A stretch of DNA of 64,000 bases from Diabrotica undecimpunctata. Taxonomy: Eukaryota; Arthropoda; Insecta; Coleoptera; Chrysomelidae. The notes beneath the pieces are model-generated. The model ran no database searches, was not told the DNA's origin, and saw only the letters and a program-made list of their open reading frames with translations. The stretch spans positions 25,569,644-25,633,643 of the forward strand of contig NC_092806.1 of assembly GCF_040954645.1 (NCBI RefSeq), given 5' to 3'. Both the position numbers and the translations under genes were made by a program. Positions 1 to 11,146 of this stretch are shown here, piece by piece (positions within the stretch are counted from its first letter, which is position 1; each line of letters begins with the position of its first letter).

Positions 1-1237
1 GATCTCTTCTATTGGATAGATTATTCAAGATGGTCTTCACAAGGGGATAAATCCCATATAGTTTGGTTCCTGAATCTTTCCAGTAGTCTTGCCATATGTT
101 CATACAGTGGTCTTTAATTAGGTTTTTGAGATCGGAATATGGGTAATTTATTGGTTTGTTTGTGTATTGTGAGTTTATTCGACTTGTGTTTGCTAGGTTA
201 TCCACTTTCTCATTTCCAGCTATTCCTACATGCGACGGTACCCAGATAAATGCTACTTCTTTTCGAGTTGATTGAATTACATTTATCTCATTTTTTATAT
301 CCCGAAATATTGGATTTGTAGGGTATATTTGTTTTACACCCAATAGAGCATTTAATGAGTCAGTGATAATGACACATTTATTCTCACTACACGTTTTGAA
401 GAAAATTAATGCTTCCAAAATGGCTGTGGTCTCGCCTGTGAGGATGCAGCAGTTTGTAGGTATTGATATAGTGTGAGTAGTGTATTTACAGTAGTATGCA
501 GCAGCATGTCCGTCATGAGGTTTAGAAACATCACTGAAAATTTGGAGATGATTAGGATAATGAGATATCACTTCGGAGTACAAGTGTTTAATGAAAATCT
601 GATTTGTAGTTGATTTGGGGTATTTTGTGAGGGTTAAATCAATGGTAAGTGGTTGGATTATCCATGGAGGAAAATTTACACTGACTTGTAGAGATCGATT
701 TAGCTTATCCATATCAAAGTTAGAAGATTTTATTCGTTCTATAAGGGGAGTACTATTTTTAGTTGGTTTTGTAGAACCAATATTCGGATGGCAAATTTGG
801 GAGAATACTGGATATTGTTTTTGTGCTGATATTTTCCCTATATAGTTTAAAGATAATTGTTGGCGTCTAATATATAGAGGTGGTTCTCTCGCTAAAACTT
901 GTAAGCTACTAATAGGACTAGTTTTGAAGGCACCCAGTGCTAATCTCAAAGCTGTAGATTGTATGCTATTTAATTTACTTCTAATAAGTGATTTGTAAAG
1001 GTTAATTAATGTTTTACAGTCGGCACCCCAAAATTTATTAGATAATATTTTAAGTATGTTTAACCGGTTTTGGCATGCTTGTTGTAATTTATTAATATGC
1101 ACATTCCAATTTAATTTTTTATTGAAAGTTAGGCCTAAAAAACTTACTTCTGTTGACTGTTTTATAGGTAAATCATTTAATCTTAAATTAATTGTTATCT
1201 GTTTTACATTTTTTAGCGTTATTACACAGATATGTAG
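1..1237 (-). CDS. I-like non-LTR retrotransposon ORF2, C-terminal part: end of reverse transcriptase plus RNase H (partial)
   Basis: One frame stays open on the minus strand from about 1237 to the left edge. Read 5' to 3' it starts in the RT thumb region with a YLG-box-like motif (VSFLGLTFNKKLNW, about 1105-1150). It then runs through a connection segment into an RNase H domain. All four RNase H acidic positions can be seen: FSDVSK (about 525), AILEA (about 410), ITDSLN (about 375) and EKVDNLA next to GIAGNE (about 215). RNase H located downstream of RT is typical of the I group of non-LTR elements. The polymerase palm (YADD) is missing because the copy is 5' truncated at about 1237, where an in-frame stop precedes it. 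The 3' end lies outside the window. No frameshift was found, so this is a fairly young fragment. It has no usable start codon and is probably not expressed. Confidence 0.8.
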
Positions 1238-2483
1238 CTAGTTTCAACTACTCTCAAGACGTTTCACTGATGATGAACGTTTTGAAGGTCATTTGTATCC
1301 GTGTGGATAAATTTGTGAAAAATTTTAATAAAAATAGTATATACCATTATACATTAGTATACAGCCAACCAGTGTGATTTTTCCTTATAGTTTTTAATTT
1401 AAAAGTAACATAATAATATCTTCAAACTTTTTAAGAAAGTTGCACGTGTGGATCATTTTTAAAAAATTCCCTCTTTAGTACAATGAAGCGACAATCTTTT
1501 TGAACGACACGTATCCTTGATATATGTGCAATAAACGTTTATAATGGTTACATTGTAATCTAGTAAAATAAAGGACTAAGTTGTCGAAGATATATGGTTC
1601 GTTTTACATTCCATGTTCGGCAAGGAAGAACGCCGATCCCGTACCATACGGCATGTGTGAATGATTTGTGGAATTGGCGTTGTAAAACTGAATTATTGGT
1701 AAATAAAATCATGACATGACAGCGCTGTGAGCTTGTCGTGACTATTACAAAGGTTAATTAACGCTATCACGCACAAAATTTTATATTGGATCGGAACAAT
1801 GCTCATCACTATGCCTTCATCAGCGTATCGCAGTAATGCAATCAACAGAGTGGGATTTTTTAAATTGGGATAATGTCAGGTGCTAAATTGTTTCCTGGTA
1901 ATGAGTGCTAACTCTTTAATCTTAAATTAAAGTTTTGACATATAAATATAAAAATAGTGAATAATAGGTTAGGCTTATACAATCGTAAATATAAAATGGA
2001 AGAAAGTTTTGTACCAGGTAAGCCACATACTAAATACCAAATACCAAAATACCTAAATATCAAATACTAGGCAACAATGATTTTTAATAACAGATAAGTG
2101 AATTTAATCTATTTTTTTTCCGTGAAATTTATGGCTTTGGCGAAAACCAATTAGCCAGACTATGTTAAATTGAATCATTAATTTTTGTAAAATGTTTCAT
2201 AGTATCAGACCTGAGCATGATGTATTCATTTATTTTGTTAGTAATATATAAAATGTGTAAGGTGTTTATATTTTTTTCTCTGCGCTAGGGCGTCAACCCG
2301 GTTCATCCCCTCGGAGGTTTAGCCCTCTTTGTGTGCTTTACATTTAGTTTCTTTCGCAGAATTGATTACAAAATTGGTTTAATCTATTTTAGAAATATCT
2401 AATGGTTTAATGTTAATTTTGAAAGTTGTGGTAATAATATTAGATAAATACCGCCACTCACACAATTTTCTCTGTCTTTGCTA
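1238..2483. other. no gene recognised
   Basis: AT-rich sequence with no convincing coding frame. A short GC-richer patch at about 2280-2335 stands out in composition but was not identified. About 1245-1285 on the minus strand has a GTGAAACGTCTT string, resembling the GCGAAACGTCTTC block of the repeats near 23.69 and 54.66 kb; the likeness is weak. Confidence 0.5.
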
Positions 2484-2485
2484 TA

Positions 2486-2800
2486 CAGTGTGTAAAAGCC
2501 AAATGGAATAAATTCATTATTTAGGTTACTGTACATATTTATAAAAAATCCCGAAACACGTCAAATTTAAATTATAACTTGACATTCTTTAACGTGAAAA
2601 GGCAACCCCTACCTTCAACCCCCTTAGAATGACAGGTACAACCCCCAATTTTTAAAATAGGAAGTATAGGCTTGTGATATATCGTTTGAAAGGTCTTTTC
2701 ATTCTCCATTCAAAAATGTTGTCGCTTTCAAGTTTATTAAGATTAATTAAGATAAAATAAATTAAAATCATGTGGTTACCGAAATTCGCTAAAATATACT
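2486..2800 (+). repeat. left terminal inverted repeat of the DD41D mariner
   Basis: The sequence from CAGTGTGT at 2486 to the GGTTACCGAAATTC block near 2775-2792 reappears inverted at 4148-4453 with few substitutions. Confidence 0.85.
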
Positions 2801-3000
2801 CAAAACTTATTTCCCGTTTAGGTCTTGATAATGAGAACGTAAACAAAAACTATAGCAATGTGGTTTTTAGATGGTAACCATTAAAAAACTTTAAAGAATT
2901 TCCGTGGCAACGTTATTTTAACACGCATTAGTAAATTGTTTTATTTAAGTTGTCAATATTTTAATTTAAGTAAAAAGTTCGTTCAATTCAATTCTGAAAA

Positions 3001-4076
3001 TTGGTTAAATTAACGGAAATGCATAAAATAACAGTTTTACAAATGATTGGTTACGGAGATAACACCCGAACACAACAGGAAGTAACTCACCTATTTCATG
3101 AGAAATTTCCTAATTTACCGCCTATATCCCAAGGAACAATAAGTAAAATTGGAGTTTGGTCATGTAAGGCAGATAAAAAAACCAGCTGCCAATGCACTGA
3201 GTGATGAACTCAAATTAGATGTGTTGCTTGAGTTTCAGGAAAATCCACATACATCGAGTAGACAGGCATCCACTACATTCAATGCTAGCCATACATCGAT
3301 AGTAAACATATTAAAAGAAAATAAATTGCATCCCTATAAGATGATACATACTCAGGTGCTCATGGAAGACGATTTTGATAGGAGAACTTTTTTTTTGTGA
3401 GCAAATGATGGACATGTTGGAAAACTATATTATCCAATTAGAAGACCTTATGTTTTCTGATGAGTGTACTTTTTCACTTAACGGTCATGCTAATCGGCAA
3501 AATTGCCGCTACTGGGCCACGGAAAATCCTCACTGGATGAGAGAAGAACACACTCAATACCCTCAAACGGTTAATGTTTGGGCAGGGATTGTAGGAAACA
3601 ATATCATTGGTCCCTTTTTCATTGAGGGCAACTTGAATGGCAACAATTATTTGGCACTACTTCAAAATGATGTCATTCCAACGTTGGCAAATTTATATCC
3701 TGATCCAGGAAACCCTTAAGTTCCAGCGAATACGATATGGTTTCAGCAGGATGGAGCACCACCACATTACCAACTTAATGTCCGGCAGTACCTCGATACA
3801 ATATTTCCCAATCGGTGGATAGGGAGGCGAGGATCGATTGAATGGCCAGCGCGATCACCTGATCTTACATTATTAGATTTCTTTTTATGGGGATATGTGA
3901 AGAACCATGTATACAAAACTAAACCTTCTGATTTAAATGACTTAAAGGAACGAATAACGCTTGCGATTAGGTCGATCACGCCTGTTATGTTAAATTATGT
4001 TAGAAGACAGTTTTATTTGAGATTAGGATGTTGCCAAGACGTTCGCGGTGAACATTTTGAACATCTACTTCATTAA
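3001..4076 (+). pseudogene. mariner-like (DD41D) transposase, frameshifted
   Basis: The N-terminal helix-turn-helix part is readable from 3019 (MHKITVLQMIGYGDNTRTQQ, preceded by the non-canonical start TTG at 3001). The reading frame changes near 3150-3200 and again near 3375-3420. The catalytic half contains SDECTF (first Asp), WFQQDGAPPHY (second Asp, about 3744) and RSPDLTLLDFFLWG (third Asp, about 3870). An in-frame TAA at 3717-3719 separates the first and second Asp blocks; the same frame then runs to TAA at 4074-4076. With at least two frameshifts and one stop the gene cannot make an active enzyme. An intact version would cut and paste the element at TA sites by binding its TIRs. Confidence 0.85.
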
Positions 4077-4145
4077 CATTCATAGTTCTTTTTTGTGTTC
4101 TACATTTTATTACGTTTTGCATTACATTTTAGTTTTTGATTGTAT

Positions 4146-4453
4146 TGTAGTGAATTTCGGTAACCACATGATTTTAATTTATTTTATCTTAATTAATCTT
4201 AATAAACTTGAAAGCGACAACATTTTTAAATGGAAAATAAAAAGACCTTTCGAACGATATATCACAAGCCTATACTTCCTATTTTAAAAATTGGGAGTTG
4301 TACCTGTCATTCTAAGGGGGTTGAAGGTAGGGGTTGCATTTTCACGTTAAAGAATGTCAAGTTATAATTTAAATTTGACGTGTTTCGGGATTTTTTATAA
4401 ATATGTACAGTAACCTAAATAATGAATTTATTTCATTTGGCTTTTACACACTG
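4146..4453 (-). repeat. right terminal inverted repeat of the DD41D mariner
   Basis: Inverted counterpart of 2486-2800. It starts at the GAATTTCGGTAACC block and ends in ACACACTG, followed by TATA. Confidence 0.85.
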
Positions 4454-4565
4454 TATACTGTATATCCACAAATAATGTCCGGTTTAAGTATTTACAATGT
4501 GCATACAAATTCGTCACACCTAGCTAAAAGTGAATCTTAATTAGTATATAGAAATGGTCTATCAT

Positions 4566-4930
4566 TAAATGTGTCGGTAGAAAAAATATAAACGGAATTT
4601 CGTGATTCTGGGAATGCCAATAATGTATTTGATAGTTAAATCATGCTCACCGTTATTTTTGCGATTTTCTAGTTCGCTTTGTAGTTCTTTTAAACATACT
4701 TTGTGGATGCGTGTTTTATCGTCAATTATTAAGAATTTTTCCATGGCTTTGTTCTCCAAAAGTTTTACTTTATTTTTCAGAATATCTTTAAGGTGGTATT
4801 CCAAACCCATTACTACCTTTATCATTCGAGGAAACCGTTGGTTCGCTTTGTGGATTCTGTAGAATGTGATTTACTTTTCCTGGCAGCCAACAGGTTCCAA
4901 GACGAGGTTAAGATATTTGTATTTTATCAA
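4566..4930 (-). pseudogene. possible ORF1-type RNA-binding protein fragment of a non-LTR element
   Basis: The minus-strand frame reads RIHKVCLKELQSELENRKNN followed by GEHDLTIKYIIGIPRI. A charged helix followed by an 'IKY..G.P.I' strand resembles the carboxyl region of ORF1 proteins of some insect non-LTR retrotransposons. Upstream residues (PRMIKVVMG...) continue the frame to about 4925. No RT is adjacent. The family assignment rests on resemblance only. Confidence 0.4.
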
Positions 4931-5417
4931 CGAAATAAGATTAACGCGGAAAAACCAGACGAGAACTACTGAGAAGAGTCAGACTAGGTTAAGCTGCATT
5001 TTAACATATGAGAGACGTGTTTAAAACAAATCCATTTAAAAAGAAAAGCATCTTAGAAGTGTGTTTTATTAGTTCTCACATACAAAGCGGCCACTTAACT
5101 GAAACAAAAATATTAGACAAAAAGGTGAAAAGGACACAAGGTAAAACGAAGATATCAATGTCTAGAATAAGCTTAAAAATAGAGCGAAAACGAGGAAGTT
5201 ATAGTTAATACTCATTTAGTATACAGCCTCGGTAGTGGAATTGATTCCTGAAGGTTCGGTAGAGGTATTCAAAACTTTGTTTTAGCAAACATAGGAATTT
5301 TCAAGTGCCTTAAAATTTTTGATTTGACCATTGAAAATATTTCGTTATTCTTACCTTTATTAAAACTATGCAATTGATTAAAAAAACGGGTGTGGTAGTC
5401 CAGTGGGACTGCCGGTA
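4931..5417. other. no gene recognised
   Basis: AT-rich, no coding frame with recognisable motifs. Confidence 0.5.
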
Positions 5418-5734
5418 GAAGTTACACTTCTATACACGCATTGGCCATTACAAATTTATTTGGGAGTCAATCTGCACAATCATTACATCTGTATACATAT
5501 ACTATAGGTAAGACATAGAAGAAAGAGAAACAGAATTAATAACAACTTACCAATAATTAATAAATAACATTTGACCTGTAATAGGAGTATAGTAAATGAA
5601 GGTTTGAATCAATATTTTGATGAAAATTTATATTTTTATTTTCATATATGTATGAAAGGAGTTGAATGCAAAAATTTTTTTACACATACTCTGCAGTAAA
5701 ATTCATTGTTTATTTTGTTATTAATATAAAAATA

Positions 5735-5942
5735 CAATACAATACACTGCAACATAATTCAATATAATAATACAATACAAATTAAAATGCAATATTCATA
5801 AGTATTTAAAAATGACAATAATATACATAAAAAAAATACACTACAATACAGTGCAACATAATTCAATATAATAATATAATACAAATAAACATGCAATATT
5901 CATAAGTATTTAAAAATGACAATAATATACATAACTTTTCTA
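5735..5942. repeat. tandem duplication, two copies, period about 104 bp
   Basis: The block containing GCAACATAATTCAATATAAT (first copy from about 5749, second from about 5853) is repeated with only a few differences, ending in ATAATATACATAA in both copies. Confidence 0.85.
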
Positions 5943-5990
5943 CTTACGCATATGTTTATTTTACCATGTAATAATATTAATAAAAAAGTC

Positions 5991-6062
5991 CTCCCCGACT
6001 GGGAATCGAACCCCGGTCTCCCGCGTGACAGGCGGGGATACTGATTACTATACTGCCGAGTA
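5991..6062 (-). tRNA. tRNA-Asp (anticodon GTC), possibly degenerate
   Basis: The 72-nt minus-strand sequence contains CCCCGCCTGTCACGCGGG, the classical eukaryotic tRNA-Asp anticodon arm with GTC, then GGGGTTCGAATCCC (T arm, B-box). The D-arm region (A-box AGTATAGTAATCAG) has AA where most Asp tRNAs have GG, removing an invariant pair. The acceptor stem (TACTCGG with TCGGGGA) has one A/G mismatch and two G-U pairs, and the T stem has a weak pair. It could be a functional variant, a pseudogene or a tRNA-derived repeat head. No terminal CCA is encoded, as expected. It lies inside a TIR-bounded unit, which favours a mobile or pseudogene status. Confidence 0.7.
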
Positions 6063-6401
6063 CATGACACAAACGTATTTCAAAATTGACAGTTCTGGGT
6101 CATACAGTGACTTATTGAGATTATTATTTTGAAATACAAAAGACTAATATAATAATGAACATTTAATAAATAATACAAAACATATCACATAAATAATAAT
6201 ATTAATAAATATTTTATTATATATATCATATATATAATATTAAATATATACAAAAGGGACATTTTTATATTCGAGAGAGGAAGAGAGAGAAAATATATCT
6301 TCTGTCTCTCTCTTACTCATTATCTTACATATGTAATGATTTCACAGATTCACTCCCATACAAATTTCCAACGTGTAGAGCGCGTATAGAAGTATAACTT
6401 C

Positions 6402-7888
6402 AAAAACTAGAACTGATACGAAAATAAGAAAGATATATTTAAAATCAGCTTCCCAAAAATATTGAAAATTCAATTTTTTGTTGTAAAATTTTATATTTCA
6501 TTTTATTGCGCTGTGTAATTATTGGACTTTTGTATATCGCCTTCAGTTTAATTAATTTAATTTTTTTTCTTGATAGTCACTATAAATATTTCATGTATTA
6601 TTACATATAGAAACAATAATATGATAGGAATCATAAGTAGGAGCTTCTTTGTACTGCAAAAGGAAACACTTCTAGCCACAGCGCCAATAATTCTTGTGGT
6701 TGGTGCACCATAAAAAGCCATCATCAGTCACTCTAGTTATAGGAAATGTCGTGCGCTACTGGGTGGCATCGATAATAACATCAAATTATCTTCCACAATA
6801 TCGATCGTTTCAACTAATAATGCAGACTAAATGGAACAAATTATCAAGCAAGTTGACCAATTTGGCTTCTCTGTTATTTCAACTAGTTTGCGAACTGAAT
6901 CGGATATAAGGAATGAGAATTAATGAGGGAGATAATGCTATGCCATCCGACAAATAAGGATGATTTGTTTGTTAAAGTCTGTTTTGAGGCAATCTTGAAA
7001 TAAATTGGTTGAGATCTGTGTGCTTTTATGTCTTAATTCTTGTTTGTACAATTTACTTTGTTACTCATATGGAGCAGAAAATGAAGCTGTAATCGTTAAC
7101 TGTGTTCACGTACATAATTAGTTCAAGTTTCTGGAACATATTACGCGTTTTTCTAGTCATCAACATTTGCCAATTTTCGAACTAAATGGGTAAAATGATG
7201 TTGTAATTGTGTACTAATGAAATGCTTACAAGTGGCATGAAGTTTGTAACTAACAAAAAATATTTTAAAGGCATTTAAACGATCACTGTCAGTAGACAGA
7301 GAAAATTTACAGCTCTTTCGAAAAATAAATAATAAATATATATATAAAGTACTATGAGTATGTCAATTTTTGCCAAAAATTTTTTTGTGTGAATGGTTTA
7401 CGGTTTAAACTATATATGTGCTCTAAGAGTATAAGTCAAACTGTGTGTATTTTTCCCAAATTTTATACAGATCCTAACAATATAAGTGGGAGCCCTTATA
7501 TTTCATTCTGTATAAAAGGTACAAGTCAAGTTATACTTCTAGCATTTGAAGGTTGAACTCTGTTCTAACAGTACAAGTCAAGTTATTTTGGTAGTATCGA
7601 GGAGCTCTTTGTGACTTGTACTATTGGGTGACATGAGGTTACAAGTGTTCGGATAAGGTTACTGTTTTTCTTTATCTGCTCCTGTATTTTTAATCGTAAA
7701 TTTAAATTATTTATTAAAACGCAATTATTTATTAAAACGTATTTTAATGGTCGATCTGTGTAGAAAAAAAATGCGACCTGATGCTTCTACGGCAGTTAAG
7801 CTTTTCATTATTATTAACTGATTATTACTTAAAACTTTAGGAAAATTATAAGCAGTTATCATAATATGGATTTTAAATCTATTTATAG
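6402..7888. other. no gene recognised; short repeats of a TACAAGTCAAGTTAT-like motif
   Basis: AT-rich. At 7500-7640 a motif close to GTACAAGTCAAGTTAT occurs twice directly (about 7519 and 7579), and an inverted GTGACTTGTACTAT follows near 7611. This region is immediately upstream of the first exon of the transposase-like gene at 7889 and might be a subterminal repeat region of that element; that is inference. Confidence 0.4.
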
Positions 7889-8096
7889 GAACTCTTGTTG
7901 ACAATCCTATGAATGTCTGTGAAATCGGCGTCTGTGAGGATGGCATGGTGATTCAGTATCATGATTTACAAAACTGTGTTGGTTTTGAAGAAAATATCGG
8001 TAAGTGTATTTTATTGTCACATCATTTTACAGAAATGTTGAACAATAGATGATATATTTATTAACACAGTCCTATAATGTGGTATAAAAAAAGCAT

Positions 8097-8952
8097 TCTT
8101 CTTCTTTAAGTTCCATCTTCTATCGAAGGTTGGAAATCATCATGGCTATGCGGACTCTGTTGACTGCCACTCTAAAAAGTTCTGCACTACTGCATTCAAA
8201 CCATTCCCTTAAGTTTTTAAGCCAGGATATTCTTCGTCTTCCCACATTTCGCTTTCCTCGGATTTTGCCTTGCATAATAAGTTGTAATAATGCGTATTTT
8301 TGCTCTCTCATCACATGTCCTAAGTACTCAAGTTTTCGTCTTTTGATAGTTAATATTATTTCCGCCCCATTTCCTATCATGAACGAAATCAGAGAACACG
8401 TAACATCGAAGCATTCTCAGGCGTAGTTCTAACCTTATATCCCGACAACAAAGAAACTTTTTAAGTTTAAAAAATGATGCACGTGCTATTTCAATGCGTG
8501 TCCTAATTTCTTTAGTTTGGTCTACATCTGATGTTATCCATGTTCCTAAGTATTTATAGTTATTAACACTGTCAATTGCAGTATCTTAAATAGTCAATTG
8601 GATATTTGCATTAGCAGATTTAGTCATGATCATGCATTTAGTTAACTTTAAATTTATGTTTAGTCCGTACTCATGACAGCGTTCATTAAGGCGTTGCATT
8701 ACGTTCTGTAAATCATTGTTGTTATCCGTCATTATTACTGTATCGTCTGCAAAACGTAAGTTATTCAAAACTTTTCCGTTTATGATATACCTTCTATTGA
8801 GTCTGAAAGCGCTCTTTGAAATACCGCTTCACTGTAGATATTGAAAAGTAGTGGGGACAGCACGCAACCCTGGCGGACTCCTCTCTGTATTTTGATATTT
8901 TGGGTGTACTGGTTGTCAACTCTTACTTTGGCAGTTTGATTCCAATATAAGT
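8097..8952 (-). mobile_element. 5'-truncated RTE-like retrotransposon in the first intron, with 9-bp target duplication
   Basis: Minus-strand RT motifs run from YLYWNQTAKVRV through RQGCVLSPLLFNIYSE and LRFADDTVIM to the C-terminal LEYLGHVMREQKY and RISWLKNLREWF motifs, ending in a GAA-rich tail at about 8097. The direct repeat AAAAAGCAT flanks it at 8088-8096 and 8953-8961. The frame is broken by a stop at about 8588 and by shifts near 8380-8450 and around 8770, where the two RT frames differ. Family knowledge: RTE elements encode an AP-endonuclease/RT and often end in short simple repeats. The copy lacks the endonuclease and the fingers of the RT. Confidence 0.85.
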
Positions 8953-10326
8953 AAAAAGCATACACGTACCTGTAATTTAACCAGTTTTAACCAATTTTTA
9001 ACATCTTTGAAACAAAAGGAGAAGTTGAAGCAAAATAATATAAAAGGATGTATTTTATAAACGTCTTATGACAGACTGGTTTGAATAAGAAATTCAGCTA
9101 TTGCTTTCTATTGTTTCACTGACGTTTTTGTTTGATTTTTTCTAGAAATTTTTGGTAAAGCAAAAGATGACAATGTTTTGTATGAGGTAGAAAGAGTCAA
9201 TGTATTGGATGAAGATGCTACAAAGGAAATTTTTGGACAAAGTTCTGACCAAGCAGGTACTGTACAAAGTACTGTTGTGATGGGTACCAGCGTAGAAGAT
9301 ACTTCAGAATACATTGCCACTGATGCTACAGAAGAACGTGCCGCACAAAACGAGCGGTACATAGGACCTATATAAGATGAACATAAAAATAGGGACGAAC
9401 ATGCTATACCTTTACAAGAAGATGAGTTAGGTATGCAAACATTTTTGTCTATTTATCTTGGTTTGATAAAATCTTAAACTCTTCATTCTCTATTATTATT
9501 GATTTATTATTTTTTAGATCAAGGCGATAGTACTGCAATTCTTGGGAATAAGCAAGTTGGATGTGAAGAAATTCACTTCATCAAACTCACCTCGATTCCA
9601 AAATTCGAAAGAGAGCTAGATGAGCTGAAAAAGAAGAAGGTATTTCAACTGTAACTACAAAAGGAAAATACTCAAAAACCGAAGATTGGAGAAGTTTACA
9701 AACGAAATGCAGGTCTGAGATATGATACAATAGATGGTATAGAAAAATCTGCAAGAAAAATCGTTATACTTCAAGATTGCCGATTCAAGTGTAAGGATCG
9801 CATTACGCCTGATATGCAGAACAACATTTTTAGAGAGTATTGGGACTTGGGAAACAGAGATAAGCGTGCCAATTTTATATCAAGCTTAGTTGAATCAAAT
9901 GAGCCACTAGTGATGCGAAAACGTACAAATGATCCTGATAAAGAAAAATATAGGCAATACATTAATACGTTTCATTTTAAATATATTGGAAAAAGTATTA
10001 ATGTTTGCAGGGGCTGCATCATGAAAACTTTAGGTGAAACAAATATGTTTTTGACATTTTCAATTGAATCTGGACGAAGATCAACCACGGGAATCACACA
10101 GAGCGATAATAGGGGAAAAGACCCACCAGCAAACAAACTTTCAAACAGAAAAATTTAAGTTATTCACAACCACATTAATTCATTTCTTGCGTATGAATCG
10201 CACTGTACGAGTAAAACAAGTGTAAAAAAATATTTACCTAAATTTCTCAATTTGGCAAAAATGTATTTGCTTTATGCAGAAAACGTAGAAAACCCTGCAA
10301 GCAAAACAGTATACGAGCCTGAATTC

Positions 10327-10375
10327 TTTCTTTCTTTCTTTCTCCCCTTCCTTTTACCCTATCAGGGTATCGGAT
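10327..10375 (-). mobile_element. 49-bp retroposed insertion (SINE-tail-like) with 12-bp target duplication
   Basis: Perfect direct repeats GAGCCTGAATTC at 10315-10326 and 10376-10387 flank a 49-bp insert. On the minus strand the insert ends in (GAAA)n and contains TACCCTGATAGGGTA, a short inverted repeat. Removing the insert and one repeat restores the frame of the surrounding gene (...YEPEFKKL...). The size suggests the extreme 3' end of a SINE or similar non-LTR-mobilised RNA. Confidence 0.8.
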
Positions 10376-11146
10376 GAGCCTGAATTCAAGAAGCTTAATA
10401 TTTCTTTTAAAGTACCTAAAGTTGATACTTGCCACAAATGTGATGTATTATTGATTAAAATAAAAGTTGCAAAAATAGATGAGTTGGAACCTATAAAGCA
10501 AAAAGTTTATCTAGACGAGGCCGATTTGGCATACAGCATGAAAAAGGCTGACAAAACCCGCTCCAAAGATGATAAAGAAAAAAGTACAAAATGCTATACA
10601 TTTGACCTGCAACAATGTTTCACCGACATCTTTTTTAAATTCCTCGGTATCATTTTATAAAAGACAGCTTTGGACGTACAACCTCACTTTCAACGATTAA
10701 ACAACTAAAAACGTAACTTGCTACATGTGGCACGAGGCGGAAGGTGCGAAGGGGGCAAACCAAATCGCTACTTGTATTTATAAGCAATTATCAATGATGC
10801 CAGAAGTTGTAAAACAAGTGGTTTTATACTCCGATTCTTGTGGGGGACAGAATAGAAATTCCCATGTATTGGAAATGTTTTTAACACTTCTTCAACAACG
10901 TCCCTAACTTAACAAATCCGCACGATTGGTACCAGCTAGTCAGAATGGTAAAAAAAAAAACAAAAATTTTACCGTGGTGAAATTAAACCACAAAGATTTT
11001 TTAAACTTTGCTGGAATTTATAAAACTTCTCTTTCATTGAAAAAGAAAGACAGCCAAAAAAAAGTATTTAAATGGAGAGAGCTGCGGTGGCTTAGGTTTG
11101 TTAGCGGTGAAGGGAAAACGTTTTTTTTTAAGTGTACTCTTAACGA

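Larger units (their letters stand above)
2484..4455 (+). mobile_element. DD41D mariner-like transposon with long inverted repeats, complete but inactive
   Basis: Nearly identical inverted repeats of about 310 bp bound the unit. The outer ends both read CAGTGTGTAAAAGCC next to TATA, consistent with a TA target-site duplication at 2482-2483 and 4456-4457. Between the arms lies a single broken transposase gene with mariner-type motifs. I counted 41 residues between the second and third catalytic aspartates, which matches the DD41D (rosa-like) group of the IS630/Tc1/mariner superfamily. The high identity of the arms suggests moderate age. The TIRs are much longer than the roughly 30 bp of a classical mariner. 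Confidence 0.8.
5418..6401. mobile_element. candidate TIR-bounded non-autonomous element containing a tRNA-Asp-like gene
   Basis: The left end begins GAAGTTACACTTCTATAC and the right end, inverted, begins GAAGTTATACTTCTATAC. The match continues imperfectly inward for about 120 bp per side, including AAATTTAT/GT..GGGAGT and an ATCATTACAT block. The first 15 bp of each end are themselves palindromic. No transposase is present. Inside are a two-copy tandem duplication and a tRNA-Asp-like gene. No clean target-site duplication was found, so the element boundaries are inferred from the inverted repeats only. Confidence 0.5.

Noticed and set aside
615..845. Plus-strand open frame of 76 codons
   Set aside because: Shadow of the minus-strand I-like RT/RNase H frame, which carries the conserved motifs.
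5735..5942. CRISPR-like or satellite array
   Set aside because: Only two copies of a 104-bp unit and eukaryotic context; a simple tandem duplication.
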